Origin: Hypsibius dujardini
Taxonomy: Eukaryota > Tardigrada > Eutardigrada > Parachela > Hypsibiidae
NCBI GenBank assembly: GCA_001579985.1
Contig: LRSR01005483.1
Coordinates: forward strand, 1 to 26,766
Length of the DNA: 26,766 nt
Reading direction: 5' to 3'
In this document: positions 1 to 9,842 of the stretch, piece by piece
How positions within the stretch are numbered: the first letter of the stretch is position 1
Layout of the letters: each line of letters starts with the position of its first letter
Notes under the pieces: model-generated
What the model was told of the DNA's origin: nothing
Databases searched by the model: none
What the model saw: only the letters and a program-made list of their open reading frames with translations
Position numbers and translations under genes: made by a program

Positions 1-19
1 TGACGTAAATCCGTTTTAC

Positions 20-555
20 CAGTCAGCAATCCACACAGCGCTGTACTGCAGCCACATCAGAGGTCCGTGAAAGCGTTCGCAGCTGGGGTAGGACTCCCAC
101 ACTTTGGCGGCAGCCCCGCTGCGACTCAGCACCAGCAGAACATAATCCGGAAAAGCCGACCACCTATTTCGGGGTGGGGGGGGGAGAGAGAGAGAAAAGC
201 TAATTAAATGAACTCTTTTAAGAAGACGGATCTTGCTTGTTTTTAAACCCAATTCTTGGCTTGAGGCTTACAGAATGAAAAATCCGGACACGGACATGAC
301 CGCCAGGTAGACATTGGTGGTGGATTTCCTCTTGTCGCGGAGCTGCACGGAAAAGACGATAGCGTTGCCGACCGTCCCCAGGAGGATGACAGTGGGACGG
401 ACGAAGATTGAGATCCACAAAGCGGGGAAATGTTCCAGGCTCGTGACAAACTTATTATCCTCCGCCGGCCACGGGCATCGCAACGACTCCTCCTCCTCCT
501 CCGATGCTGACGAATTCGTGCGATTAAAATCCGCGTAGATTGATGAGTTCTCCAT
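20..555 (-). CDS. Rhodopsin-like GPCR, N-terminal two exons (GPCR 1, partial)
   Basis: Join complement(20..163, 272..555); the gene continues past the left edge. The ATG at 555 opens an N-terminus with three N-glycosylation sequons (N3, N11, N14) and a run of five glutamates, the usual look of an extracellular receptor tail. TM1 is about residues 47-70 with the class-A GN signature (GTVGNAIVF). TM2 starts at NVYLAVMSVSGFFIL and crosses the intron. Exon 2 carries the TM2 end, extracellular loop 1, the conserved TM3 cysteine (ESYPSCERF) and most of TM3 (LMWLQYSAVWIADW). Intron 164-271 (108 bp) has donor CT|GTAAGC, a pyrimidine-rich CT/C tract and acceptor ATAG|GTGG; joining two bases plus one restores a leucine codon and the TM2 helix. 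Exon 2 ends at TG|GTAAAA in the next phase. The TM2 aspartate normally at 2.50 is glycine. The ligand cannot be named. The class call is strong; the family is unknown. Confidence 0.85.
164..271 (-). other. Intron 1 of GPCR 1
   Basis: On the minus strand it begins GTAAGC and ends with a long C/T-rich tract and ATAG. The plus-strand GA/G-rich run at about 175-199 is the polypyrimidine tract seen from the other side, so it is not an independent repeat. The reading frame is open only after removal, because the unspliced frame stops right after SGFFIL. Confidence 0.85.
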
Positions 556-1580
556 TTCGATTGCTGTATAATTTTTTTTAATATTTTCTAACGATAAAAA
601 AGTTTATTCGGAAAACAAAGTTTAAACACAAGGGAAAGTCTAGAAACATTTCCTCCACAGCGGGATGGAAGAAATTTTACCGACCGAAATCGAAATTGAA
701 AGTAAAAGGGGACAAAAATAACTTTTTTTTGTTGCAAATAAATGAACGGTCAGAGATGGTTCTGGCAGTGGGTTGGATCTGCGGCAGACGGGGTGACAAA
801 AGTTTGCGGGGGATGTCGTTTATTTTGATGGCCGGCGAGGGGCGTGCAGACAAGGAGACCGCGGAGTCATTTGATGAAACAAAAAGTCGATTCATTCAGC
901 GAGCAGATGTTTCCGGAAAAACAGAGAGATATAAAGAGAGAGAGAGCGAGGGTGTGTGCAGGGAGGACCAAACTATTACTCCAAACAGCACATCCGGAGG
1001 TGCATCTACTCGTACTGTATGTGTGTGGTCCTGTACAGTGCCAGGGTGCTCATCCTCATCCCCGGGGATGAGGAAGAGGCGGCTGTCTTCTTACGGAATA
1101 TATGTTGACTAATTACTTATTCATTGCACCTTAAGAAGGGGCACTTATGGCTCTCTCTCTCTCTCTCGCTCTCGCACCGCGTTTCTGGCTGGGTGGTAAT
1201 ATTTATTCCGACTGAGGTCGAGCATTTATTATATTCCTCTTTAGCTGATATATTGCCTTTTATGTTACGGCAAGATGGAGAGGCTCCAAAAATTGAATAT
1301 CATCAGAAAGCCACATCCCGTATTATTTACAATAACACTCTGTACCGCTTTCCATACGACGGAAAAAGCCAGTTAGGGGCTCATCAGTTAGCCTGGCGGC
1401 GTGGGCCTTTTTTACCACAAATACCAGTCCATATATCATGATTTCACATTGGGATCTTGGCCTGAAGAACACTTACGCGGCTTCAGAAAAAAATTAGGAA
1501 GAAAAAGACTGCCCGCGCCACTTTGTACTAGGGGTCTGGGCTTGATCGATTGATTATCAGCAAAAATACGCGATAATAAT
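556..1580. other. Upstream spacer of GPCR 1, no gene recognised
   Basis: Just before the GPCR 1 start codon, on the minus strand, an A/T-rich stretch ends in TATACAG, which could be a 5' UTR splice acceptor. The rest holds short open frames on both strands (for example 696-1112 plus) with no domain, no convincing signal peptide and compositionally biased stretches (GA-rich about 925-950, CT-rich 1150-1175). I see no supported gene. Confidence 0.5.
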
Positions 1581-1586
1581 CGTGCA

Positions 1587-1955
1587 CTCCCTGATGGACC
1601 CTCTATTGCCAAGGTTGATCCAAGTTGAAATCAGTTTCTCTCACTTGCACAGCAGTGTTTTGAACGTCTCTCACAGCTTAGGGATCCCCTTGATCATACC
1701 GGCGGACATATATGAGCGTCGCATGGCTGCCTCGTTCGGTGGTGTGTACCATCTTAATACCTTTCTTTCAACTGCGTAAATTGCGCGGGATCTCTCCCTG
1801 GTGGACATTAATTCGTCATGGGTCCAGGAAGAAATACGAAACGTTAAGGCGAATTCTAATCAGCTATTCAAAGTGCTTGCGATTTTGCAAGATTCCCCGA
1901 CAACCCAGATGTACCGGTTTAATTGTCTCCTTGGAGTCTGTCGATTACCTGGCTG
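1587..1955 (+). repeat. Dispersed repeat D, copy 1
   Basis: About 370 bp aligns by eye, in the same orientation and nearly without gaps, with 21268-21630. Shared blocks include AGCTTAGGGATCCC, GGCGGACATATATGA, TACCATCTTAATACC and GAATTCTAATCAGCTATTC. Both copies keep a short open frame over the first half (VSHSLGIPLI, ADIY, MAAS, YHLNT), but nucleotide similarity runs on past the stop codon of both frames and many differences change the amino acid, so I treat it as a non-coding or decayed mobile sequence of unknown class. Confidence 0.75.
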
Positions 1956-2098
1956 AAGGTCAAGGAGCTTGCACGGAATTCGATCCCTAGGGGTTCGTCT
2001 TTCCAAATGACAAATTTTTGTGCTTTTTTCAAACAATTTTTCAAACAATTTCGTCACGGCACGGGCTGCTGATGGTTCAAACCACCAGATGCCAGTTA

Positions 2099-2205
2099 CG
2101 GGTCCTTACAAGTTGGAACCAAGACCCATAATGGTAGGCAGAGGCTCGTTTCGGGCCCTTACAGGTGGGAATCAGGACCTCTCATTGTGAGGCTAGGGGG
2201 TTGGG
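2099..2205 (+). repeat. 53-bp imperfect tandem duplication
   Basis: The stretch starting CGGGTCCTTACAAGTTGGAA at 2099 recurs as CGGGCCCTTACAGGTGGGAA at 2152, a period of 53 bp with scattered substitutions. There are two copies only. It is non-coding and lies between dispersed repeat D and the simple-repeat block. Confidence 0.6.
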
Positions 2206-2498
2206 CAAAGGGGCAAAACGTTTCTTTCCAACATTGAACTGAAATTTCGGCCTCTTGTTCCTAATTATTCTGAAACTTATGCGAGTGTGAGGGTCTGATT
2301 TCCAAGGCACCCGGGATTTCAAAAGGTCTTCAAAAACATCAGTTTCTTCATCAAAATTGGACCGTCCCTTAATGTTTTGCACCTTCCATTTGTATTCAGT
2401 TCAACAAACCTCAAATTTGAACGAAAATGTTGGTTTTGAAAATGTGTTGGAATCCCAAGGGGCAAACTGGAGCGAACCGACGGACTACAGCGACACAA

Positions 2499-2690
2499 AG
2501 GACATAAAAATGGGCAGACGGAGAGACGGACAAACAAACAGACACGTCTCTAGACGACAGACGGATGGGCAGACCGACGGAGACGCGGACATACAGGATT
2601 GACAGACGGAGAAATGGGCAGTCAGACAGAAAGACTGACAGGCGAACAAACAGACGGACAGGCAGGCAACCGGCAGGCAGAGACAGATGC
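2499..2690 (+). repeat. Degenerate GACA/GACG simple-repeat tract
   Basis: About 190 bp is built from variants of GACAGACGGACAAACA with little other sequence. Open frames over it (R/Q/T/D-rich on plus, C/L/S/V-rich on minus) are composition artefacts. Similar tracts occur at 12258-12430 in the same orientation and at 18720-19050 inverted. Confidence 0.85.
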
Positions 2691-2699
2691 GGAAACATA

Positions 2700-2915
2700 G
2701 AGGCACTTGGAACTCCTGTAACTCCTATAACTCTAAAGCTCCTATAGCTGCTATAGCTGCTATAGCTCACGTAACTCATATAACTCCCTTAATTCCCATA
2801 ACTCCCATAGCGTCCGTAACTCCAATAAGTTTGGCAACTCTCACAACTTCAACAACTCCATCAATTTCTTTAACTCCCTTCAGCCCCCAACTTCCACAAT
2901 CCCTTGACTCCAACT
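2700..2915 (+). repeat. AACTCC-type degenerate satellite, tract 1
   Basis: Irregular repetition of AACTCC and relatives (ATAACTCCCATA, TATAGCTGC, CAACTCCATCAA). It follows the GACA tract directly. Like tract 2 at 20935-21110 it is followed by sequence containing AACAGAGAC and then, about 100 bp on, a G(T)GC-AAAACT-GCC motif, suggesting the satellite is part of a larger repeated unit rather than an isolated slippage product. Confidence 0.8.
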
Positions 2916-3137
2916 ACTCAACAGAGACTTGCCGTCAGATTGATATTGTGTTAAAACGTATGTCACTCCTTAGCTCCAACTCCCAATTCAAACGAAACCG
3001 TACTTTCTAAAAACGTTGTGCTAAAACTCGCCAATAGTGAAAATACAGACACGATGCAGTACTTTGCCACAGGCTGCAGATCGATCTTGATGGAAAACCA
3101 GTTTAATATTTCGAAATTTCTAGGGGCCCTCGGAAAT

Positions 3138-3174
3138 CACACCCTCACACCCCTCACACCCCTCACACCCCTCT
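3138..3174 (+). repeat. CCCTCACACC microsatellite
   Basis: About four head-to-tail copies of the 10-mer CCCTCACACC. A simple slippage repeat with no coding potential. Confidence 0.85.
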
Positions 3175-4200
3175 CCGAAGTTTCAAAATAATCAGGACAA
3201 ACGGCCGAATTTCGTCTGCAATAACGAATTTTACTCTAGCTCACCATGATTCCTGGTTTCGACTTGTAAGATTGGCCCCTGCTTTTGATCCATAAAAACC
3301 TTAAACGGGTTCCTACCGCCGTTCGCCCACCCTCCTTCTTATCGACATAATTTTCATTTGTCAACAGTTGCATCCGTAATACAAAGTCCTCAGACCGACC
3401 AGCAGCCGCTTCGACCGATTGTCAAGGTCCCAGTCCTCGTCAGAGGCGTAACAAAGAGATGAACTAGGGCAAGTGCCCCCCTTTAAGCAATTCGGGTCGC
3501 CGTCGAATAAGAAAACCTTCTCCCGCCCCTGAAAAGTTCGTTTCGCCTCTAATCCTCGCCATTATTTATCAGTCGTTTGCTGCCGGCTGCCTCGTTTCAT
3601 CGGCTCGATCAAGTTGATTTGATAATTTAATGACAGTTGATAAACACACGATATCAGGCTCGGTTCGATCAAGTTGATTGAGGCTGTTATTGTGTGTTTA
3701 TCAGGGACCTATCCAGGTCGCCGTTCCTAGTCTTCACGAGGATCTTTGGATTTTCATCAAGAACTGCTCGCGGATCATCATCCCTGCAGGAAACCTTGCC
3801 CCAGTAGACTCGACGCTGGCATTCATCTACCCCGACAGCTCCCTTTTGGGTCTTGTGCTTATCAGAAGCCTAATCCTTGAAAAGCTTGTTCATGGTTGGA
3901 TTCATTTAAATTAGGCTTATCTTGTCATATATGTTTTTGTTTGTTTGTTTATAAATTAAGAGTTTTACGAATCGCGAAGTTTTAGGATCGCTGCTTCGGT
4001 ACCTGCCATCAGTTCTAACAGGTTTACTTTCAATTGCTGCATTCTCCGAGCTTTTCTGCTATGAATCTTGAAACATCGGTTCCCGCCATGTCAAGGTCCA
4101 GAAACCATACAGCCTGATACTTTACTTTCATTGTTGGCCAAGATTTGAAAAGCTTTGTTAACATCCCCCCTCCACAGTAGCGGATTGAGGTGGGCCCAGA
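3175..4200. other. Spacer without a recognised gene
   Basis: The stretch contains a local repetition of CGATCAAGTTGATT near 3607 and 3665, flanking TGATAAACACAC and its inverse GTGTGTTTATCA, which could form a weak hairpin. An open frame at about 3680-3914 has no domain or start context that supports translation. Nothing else is recognisable. Confidence 0.45.
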
Positions 4201-4203
4201 GGG

Positions 4204-4315
4204 GATGGCAAGCCTGGACCCCTAGGCCCCGGGGGGGGGGATGGCAAGCCTGCACCCTAGGCCCCCTGGGGGGGATGGCAAGCCTACACCCCTAGACCCC
4301 CTGGGGGGATGGGGG
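4204..4315 (+). repeat. G/C-rich minisatellite, three units of 34-36 bp
   Basis: Units begin GATGGCAAGCCT at 4204, 4240 and 4274 and end in CCTAGRCCCC plus a G run. The G runs are strong candidates for local G-rich secondary structure. The proline/glycine-rich tail of a minus-strand open frame across it is an artefact of this repeat. Confidence 0.85.
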
Positions 4316-4329
4316 GACAAATTCCGATT

Positions 4330-4980
4330 TGTTAGGACCCTAAACGAGTCAATGAATACAAAAACGACTTTAAATCCATAATACGGGATTGATCCAGAAT
4401 TGATTGTCCGATTCTCGCAAGTCTGGTCAAGTCTTCGATTGTTAGTTTCTGCATCACCGGGCTTACATATTGTCCATTTTACAGTGTCGAGTCTGGGTCG
4501 TTTAATCCACCTACGGAAATCTTGAGTGCCACCAGAATTTCGTCTTCGAACTGAGCGAAGAATGAGTCTTTTTCGCACCCCGGAGCTTAGATTGTGAAGC
4601 TTCATTCATCAGGCTCGTGACTGTAAAGAAAGACTTGCTGTTGAAGCACAGTTCTTGGCATAAACAACTGTTACAATTTCGCTGCAGGCGTCGGCGTCAG
4701 CGCACCCAACCTTGACTGCGATCTCGACGCGGCAGTGTCTTTTAAAAACCGGCGAATAAAAGGTATTACGAAAGATATCACATAAGATGTTTCAACGAAA
4801 GCACTTAAGAAGAATATAATTCCACGCTGTTTCGAGAAAATATCGAGAGCTGAAACAATGCCACCTCGAAGCACATGCGACTTTGCCTTCAAGGAACGAC
4901 CAAACACCAGCGAGCGTGATCAAAGTTCCCGCTCAAACTCTTTCAGAATTAAATCCATAACTGTTGTGAAGCCTTTCATC
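4330..4980 (-). pseudogene. Possible decayed coding sequence, unrecognised
   Basis: Reading the minus strand, several protein-like segments appear in succession but are broken by stops or frame changes. At about 4925-4980 MMKGFTTVMDLILKEFEREL runs to a stop and the same frame then continues as FGRSLKAKSHVLRGG to 4671. At about 4500-4575 CEKDSFFAQFEDEILVALK-like sequence ends in a stop, and the same frame resumes with LTIEDLTRLARIGQSILDQ. I recognise no family. It may be a dead mobile-element ORF or an old gene, and the interpretation is weak. Confidence 0.25.
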
Positions 4981-5033
4981 ATTACTTGAAAACTACTCAC
5001 TAAGAAATGGTCATTTTTCTTTTGAAACAAATA

Positions 5034-5978
5034 CCGGGTGCGGGGTTCATTTTGGCACAAACTTTGCCTTCTTTTTTTATTCACAAAATTTCGTCAAATA
5101 ATTACCAAAAAATTGCAGAAAGTAGAGAAATAGGTCTCCTACCGGGAACAAAAAAGAGTTTACTCAATATGAAAGTCTCTGGCCTTCTCCATCTTGCGAA
5201 CCCGAGACATCCAGAAATTGATGCTGTCCTGAATCACTTGCTGGAAAATCGCCTCTTATTTGTCATTCAATATCTTAGCCAATCGGGCGAAGCTGGAAAT
5301 AAGTTTGTGTTGGTCGACACGCTCCTGCAGTAGGCTCCACACACAATAATTGAGAGGATGGAGATTGGGGCTGTTGGGCGGGATATTGGCGTTCCGAATG
5401 AAGCAGGGCATTTTTTTCTCCAGAAAGGCCTGCACAGTTCCTGCCGCGTGGAACGGTACTTTGTCTTGATACAAAATCGCCGAATTCGCTTCCAGACCGT
5501 AGGGAAGGTTCTCCAGCATCGGTTTCAGTCAGCTGTCCTTGTAGATATGCTGATTGAGGCTTAAACCAGGTGTCAAAAAAAGGAGGGAAGATCGACCGGA
5601 AAAAGAACCGGCGGCAAAGACAATAGCGCACAAAGCAGACTTGAGAAATTGCTTGTAAAACGGTTTTTTGTTATCGGCAGCGCCTTTTTAGCATCTCCCA
5701 ATGCAAAACAATAAATACTACGTTTTGAGACCTTCTATAACTTAACTACAATCTGAGGCACCGAAAATCCTCGGGATAGCCAGGACACAATGAGATTTCG
5801 GATCTCCTCACAAATCATCTTCCCATTCTTTTAAATGTAAACAAATGAAATTTTCTTTTTGTGTGAGTGAGAGAGGGGGCTTTTGTCTCTCGATTGAGTG
5901 CTTAATCACTCAAATTGGCCAGCGCGCACGCGCGCTTGCTAACTTTTAATTTTGTGCCAAAATGAACCCCGCACGGGG
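5034..5978 (-). mobile_element. Internally deleted mariner/Tc1-type DNA transposon
   Basis: The ends are inverted copies of one 29-bp terminal repeat: left CC GGGTGCGGGGTTCATTTT followed by GGCACAAA, right the same with CCCC for CCGG at the tip, 27 of 29 positions matching by eye. Each end is flanked by TA (5032-5033 and 5979-5980), the target-site duplication expected of the Tc1/mariner superfamily. At 945 bp it is shorter than the roughly 1.3 kb of a complete mariner, and the encoded transposase lacks its middle. The transposase remnant is on the minus strand. The element is non-autonomous now, but its ends look good enough to have been mobilised in trans. Confidence 0.88.
5160..5845 (-). 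pseudogene. Mariner-family transposase remnant
   Basis: Inside the terminal repeats, the minus strand from about 5818 encodes a helix-turn-helix-like start (IRNLIVSWLSRGFSVPQIV) and then hits a stop. The central DNA-binding and first catalytic aspartate region is missing. From about 5500 the catalytic-domain end reappears: YQDKVPFHAAGTVQAF matches the second catalytic D motif (family QQDGAPAH), and PPNSPNLHPLNYCVW matches PPNSPDLNPLDY, with N where the third catalytic acid should be. An in-frame TAA interrupts at 5256-5258, after which INFWMSRVRKMEKA and the natural C-terminus follow to the stop at 5160-5162. Deletion, stops and loss of catalytic residues make it inactive. Confidence 0.8.
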
Positions 5979-5994
5979 TATTGCAACAGGTTAG

Positions 5995-6245
5995 GTCCTG
6001 GGTTCCTAGGTCCAAGTTCCCAAGGGTTAAAGCAACTACCAAAGTATATTCATCTTCTACTGTGGTTAGGAAATCGTTTCGCAGTGCCTCAATCGGTTTT
6101 TCTTAAGTCTGAATCCTCATTGCCGGACCTCGTTCTTTATGATCTGTGCCTTTATTAAACGCACGCGACGTTCGAGCGGCAAATCATGCTAGACGAAAGC
6201 TTCTGAGAAGTGCCAGAAACCATCACACAACTCTTGCTGCCAACG
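5995..6245 (+). pseudogene. Second mariner-like transposase fragment
   Basis: Immediately right of the deleted mariner, the plus strand reads KYIHLLLWLGNRFAVPQ, then SSLPDLVLYDLCLY, resembling the SPDLAPxDFFLF segment around the third catalytic aspartate of mariner transposases. Beyond an in-frame TAA it continues with THATFERQIMLDESF and EVPETITQLL, resembling the following region. There are at least two stops and no terminal repeat of its own that I can see. It is on the opposite strand to the first remnant, so it is probably a separate, older insertion that the other element landed beside. The match is to short family motifs only. Confidence 0.4.
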
Positions 6246-6248
6246 ATT

Positions 6249-6515
6249 GGACTGCTCAACGCAGTACGCGCAGTCTTGTGTGCAGGTGATTCGATCATCA
6301 ATCATGTCTTTGTTTGTTCTGATTCGATCATCAATCATGTCTCTATTGTTGTTTAGTCTGAAGGCAGACTACCGTACTGTCCGTAAAGCGGGCACACATA
6401 CTTGAAGAACGTGCCAAGTTCAGCTAATTTTGCTCATATTGTATCGATCCGAAGGTAGTTTCAACGGCAAAGACAAAATTAGGGTAAATTAATTTCAGCT
6501 CATGAGGAAGCGCAT
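6249..6515 (+). repeat. Dispersed repeat A, copy 1
   Basis: Starts GACTGCTCAACGCAG and aligns closely with 7884-8125. The shared core includes GCAGGTGATTCGATC, CTGAAGGCAGACTACCG, ACTGTCCGTAAAGCGGGCAC and GGCAAAGACAAA. This copy carries an extra internal tandem duplication of GATTCGATCATCAATCATGT that copy 2 lacks. Confidence 0.85.
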
Positions 6516-6574
6516 CTCAAAACATTTTCTCTTGGGATGTCGTATAAATGTGTTCTTTTCTTAATTTTTAATCT

Positions 6575-6865
6575 AATGTTCATGAATTTGTTGTATTAAT
6601 TGCGTAATCAGTTTCTTTAAGCAATGATTTTTAATTTAATTTGTTCAGTTAATAAAACTATTAGGTTAGTCTAGTTTTCGTCGAAATAAGTTAACTTGTA
6701 TCAGTTTTTTTGCCCATTTACATTTAATGTAATTAAAATAATTAGTTTAATTTTTGCAAGTGACTAAAAAAGCTAAAAAAATTGGTTAATAAATTTTTAG
6801 TTTACTTTCGGTTTATTTATTTTTAGCTTAGTTTAGTTTTACCATCTCTAAGCGTGGCTGACTTG
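6575..6865 (+). repeat. Dispersed AT-rich repeat B, copy 1
   Basis: Aligns with 9549-9842 from GTTCATGAATTTGTTGTATT to a shared end ATCTCTAAGCGTGGCTGA (copy 2 ATCCCTAAGCGTGGCTGA). It is low in coding potential and rich in TTAGTTTAG and AACTAAA motifs, so part of the similarity may be compositional, but the two ends match clearly. Confidence 0.75.
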
Positions 6866-7447
6866 GAAAGTTACCAAACTGATTGATGTAACGCGAGTGA
6901 GTGCCCACATCTCAAGCGCAAAAATTTTCGTTTATTATCTGTTGAAATTGAAACGATTATTTTGTAGTTCGACTGCTCGAACACGGATGTGTGCTACAGT
7001 CAGTCCCAAGAAGAACTCTGCTCACGTGACTTTTGCTGTTCAGACAAACCGAAAACTCCGCCCTAAATTGCACCGTTTCTGACAACCAATCAGGACAATT
7101 GACGAACAACTTTTACTAAATCAAGCCAATCAATTGCAACGGCAGAAAAAAGCACAGTCATGAAAAGCTGCAAAAACAACTGATAAGATTTCGAATTCGG
7201 CTACTTTGCGCAGTTTCCCTGCGGTTGAGTCATCAGTGGTAGCAGTCCTATACACAGGTAAATTGCTATTTGTTTTTTGAGATCGCGAGATAAGCCAATT
7301 TTTGGTGGGCCACTTGGTTCAATTACTTGCGTCTCTTGATATCGAAGATATTTTATTGCTACACCTGTCGCACCTCATCTCTCTCTATGCGCAAACAGCC
7401 TGTGTTGTGCAAGCAGAGTTCTTCTTGGGGCTGACTGTATGTGAAAC

Positions 7448-7530
7448 ACGATTCTCAATAAATTTCAGTGGAAAAGAAGTTTCGCCTATACCGCGCATCT
7501 TGATGAACAGCACTTTCAGCAAAATGTGTG
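7448..7530 (+). repeat. Dispersed repeat C, copy 1
   Basis: Shares AACACGATTCTCAAT, TTTCAGTGGAAAAGAAG and a long run ending GAACAGCACTTTCAGCA with 9437-9538. Copy 2 has about 22 bp inserted after GAAAAGAAG. In copy 2 it directly abuts repeat B; in copy 1 it does not. Confidence 0.75.
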
Positions 7531-7883
7531 CTATGCTCGCGACCTCAAGGGACCCTTTTCTGCCCTACCCGGGAATTTTAATCAACCGGGGCCGTGCCTA
7601 TTCAGTGCCGTTCAGCGAATTTCCACTGCCGGGACAAATAGACGGAAAAGCACGACTGAACAGTCAATCAACCAAGAACAATGTGTAAGCTGTAGGGAAT
7701 CAACCAATCAGAGAAGATTGGGTCAGATTGAACGTTTAATCGAGTGCAGGGCCATACCGAGGGAGGCGGGGCTTGAGCTGTCCCTTGAGATCGCAGGCAT
7801 ACGGTCATAATAGATCGTAATACGTTGCAACTGCGTTTATTTCGAGCGTTGGAAATTTCGGCAGGATATAATATGTTTGCCCC

Positions 7884-8125
7884 GTGGACTGCTCAAGGCA
7901 GAACGCGCAGTTTTGTATGCAGGTGATTCGATCATCAATCATGTCTCTATTGTTGTTCGGTCTGAAGGCAGACTACCGCACTGTCCGTAAAGCGGGCACA
8001 AAAACTTGCGGAACTTGCCAAGTTCAGTTAATTTTGCTCATATTATATCGATCCGAAGGTAATTCCAACGGCAAAGACAAATTAGGAAAAATTAATTACA
8101 GCTCACATGGAAGCGCATCTTCGTC
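7884..8125 (+). repeat. Dispersed repeat A, copy 2
   Basis: Second copy of repeat A, same orientation, about 1.6 kb downstream of copy 1, without the internal duplication. Flanking sequences of the two copies differ, so this is a dispersed rather than a simple tandem duplication. Confidence 0.85.
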
Positions 8126-9430
8126 AGTTATCTTTGCACGGTAAAATGTGAATGGGACTTTGTGTTTGACTGCAGACAATATACCGCGTGGCTACTTATT
8201 TCTGAAAGAAATTTAAAGTGACTGTAACGCCTCTCCCCTTGAACGGGAAAAAGTAGGTCACCACTCATTCGATAGAGAAACTTCTCTCTAGTATCGTGGT
8301 CTCCATTTTGTTGGAAGCTGGCTTTGTTCACTTTTTTTTCACGGTCTCCCCAGAGCATCGAAAATGCCAAAAGTCCCTTGGATTTCACACCAATTACCAA
8401 AAGTTGAACACATTGAAGTCTGCAATCATTATCCGGACTTTCTTCAATGTGAACAAACATTGCAAACCTTGTTAGCAATCATTGATACAGCAAGTGTTTC
8501 AGCCAAATATACGATGGGAAAAAGTTGAAGTAGTTTCCGTTTATTTCACTAAACACGAGGGGATCTTTTTCGCTACCCTTAATGGCTGATTATGTGTCTC
8601 AGCGTTCAAGCTTAAGTTTCACCAATTTCCTCTAACCACAAATCAGGATAAATTTAATTTACAAAGACGAGTTTGGGCGACGCTCTGGTGCCATTCATAT
8701 TCTTTTGTCACTGAACTTAGGATTGGGACACCGTTGCGTGCGTGAGGAGCAACTTTCTAGGAAGAAAACTTCCCTTCTTTCATTCCGAGCATCATTTTTG
8801 TTTCAGATAGACAGCCTTTGCAAATTGTTTTTATCCTTACTCAGCCAATTTAAGGCGCAACTAGCCAAAGTTGGTTTTGTCTCAAACGGGCATAAACTGA
8901 GAAATATACTGAAGAAGGACTGTGAGACATTTGAGCATAAAAGACAATGGGGCCATCGCTAGTTTCTGGTCATCTTTGTTTGTCTTCACATATGACCGCG
9001 CCATTGATTGATGGATGGAAATTATACAGTCAAATTTATTGGGAAGTATAAAATTGTCTGTCTTTTGGCTGTTTTAGTTTTTGGTGTTTTCACTGCCGAC
9101 CAGGACTTTCTAGCAAACCTTTAACGTCCGGATGTTAGTTTGGTTTTTAAAAAAAGAACACCGAAACAATGATTGACACGACGCTAGAGGTGAAATAATT
9201 TTTTTAAATTTAAATTTATTCCGGTCTAGATCACGAATTAACATGTTCAAATGCTATAATTCCCAATAAAGTCAGCAGATTTCACAAAATAAAAGAAACA
9301 CTTAATCATACGTATAAAAGTATTCAGAATTATTCAGTATCATCTGATTCTAAATTAGCAAACCGTTTATTGTCGCAATTTCAGCAAAAGTTTGAAAAAA
9401 CCGCTGCAGGCATATTGTTTTGATATACTA
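8126..9430. other. Spacer without a recognised gene
   Basis: Open frames here (minus 8128-8478, plus 8705-8962) show no domain, catalytic motif or membrane pattern that I recognise. There is no splice-consistent exon chain and no RNA gene. Composition turns AT-rich after about 9150. Confidence 0.4.
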
Positions 9431-9436
9431 GCATGC

Positions 9437-9538
9437 AAACACGATTCTCAATGAGTTTCAGTGGAAAAGAAGCAAAGTTGCGGCATGAACAAATTTCGCC
9501 TATACCGCGCATCTTGATGAACAGCACTTTCAGCACAA
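9437..9538 (+). repeat. Dispersed repeat C, copy 2
   Basis: Matches 7448-7530, with an insertion of about 22 bp (CAAAGTTGCGGCATGAACAA region) relative to copy 1. It ends about ten bases before repeat B copy 2. Confidence 0.75.
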
Positions 9539-9548
9539 TTAAAAGGAA

Positions 9549-9842
9549 AGTTCATGAATTTTGTTGTATTAATGAAGTAATCAGTTTTGTTAAGCAATAA
9601 TTTTTAATTTAGTTTTTTTACTAACTAAAACTATAAGTTAGTCTGGTTTTCATCGAAATTAGTTGACTGGCATTAGCTTTCTTGCTTTTGCCCATTTACA
9701 TTTCTAGTAGTTAAAAAAATTAGTTTAGTTTTTGCAAAGCTTTTAAGGAAAACTAAAGCTAAAAAATTGGTCGATAAAGTTTTAGTTTAGTTTGTGTTTA
9801 TTTCTTATTTAGCTTTTGCCATCCCTAAGCGTGGCTGATTTG
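9549..9842 (+). repeat. Dispersed AT-rich repeat B, copy 2
   Basis: Matches 6575-6865 in the same orientation and ends GCCATCCCTAAGCGTGGCTGA. A short similar terminus (TTTTGC-TTTTCCATCCCTA) appears inverted at the start of the first intron of GPCR 2. Confidence 0.75.

Noticed and set aside
2070-2110. tRNA B-box-like GGTTCAAACC
   Set aside because: No matching A box, acceptor stem or anticodon arm at the right distances.
2411-2779. Minus-strand cysteine/serine-rich frames over the GACA tract
   Set aside because: Repeat artefact; same composition as the frames at 18614.
4222-4605. 127-codon minus frame starting at 4605
   Set aside because: Its second half is the G-rich minisatellite and its first half is less protein-like than an alternative frame with stops; reported only as a possible decayed sequence.
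7302-7688. 128-codon plus frame
   Set aside because: It overlaps dispersed repeat C, shows no domain and has no splice or start support.
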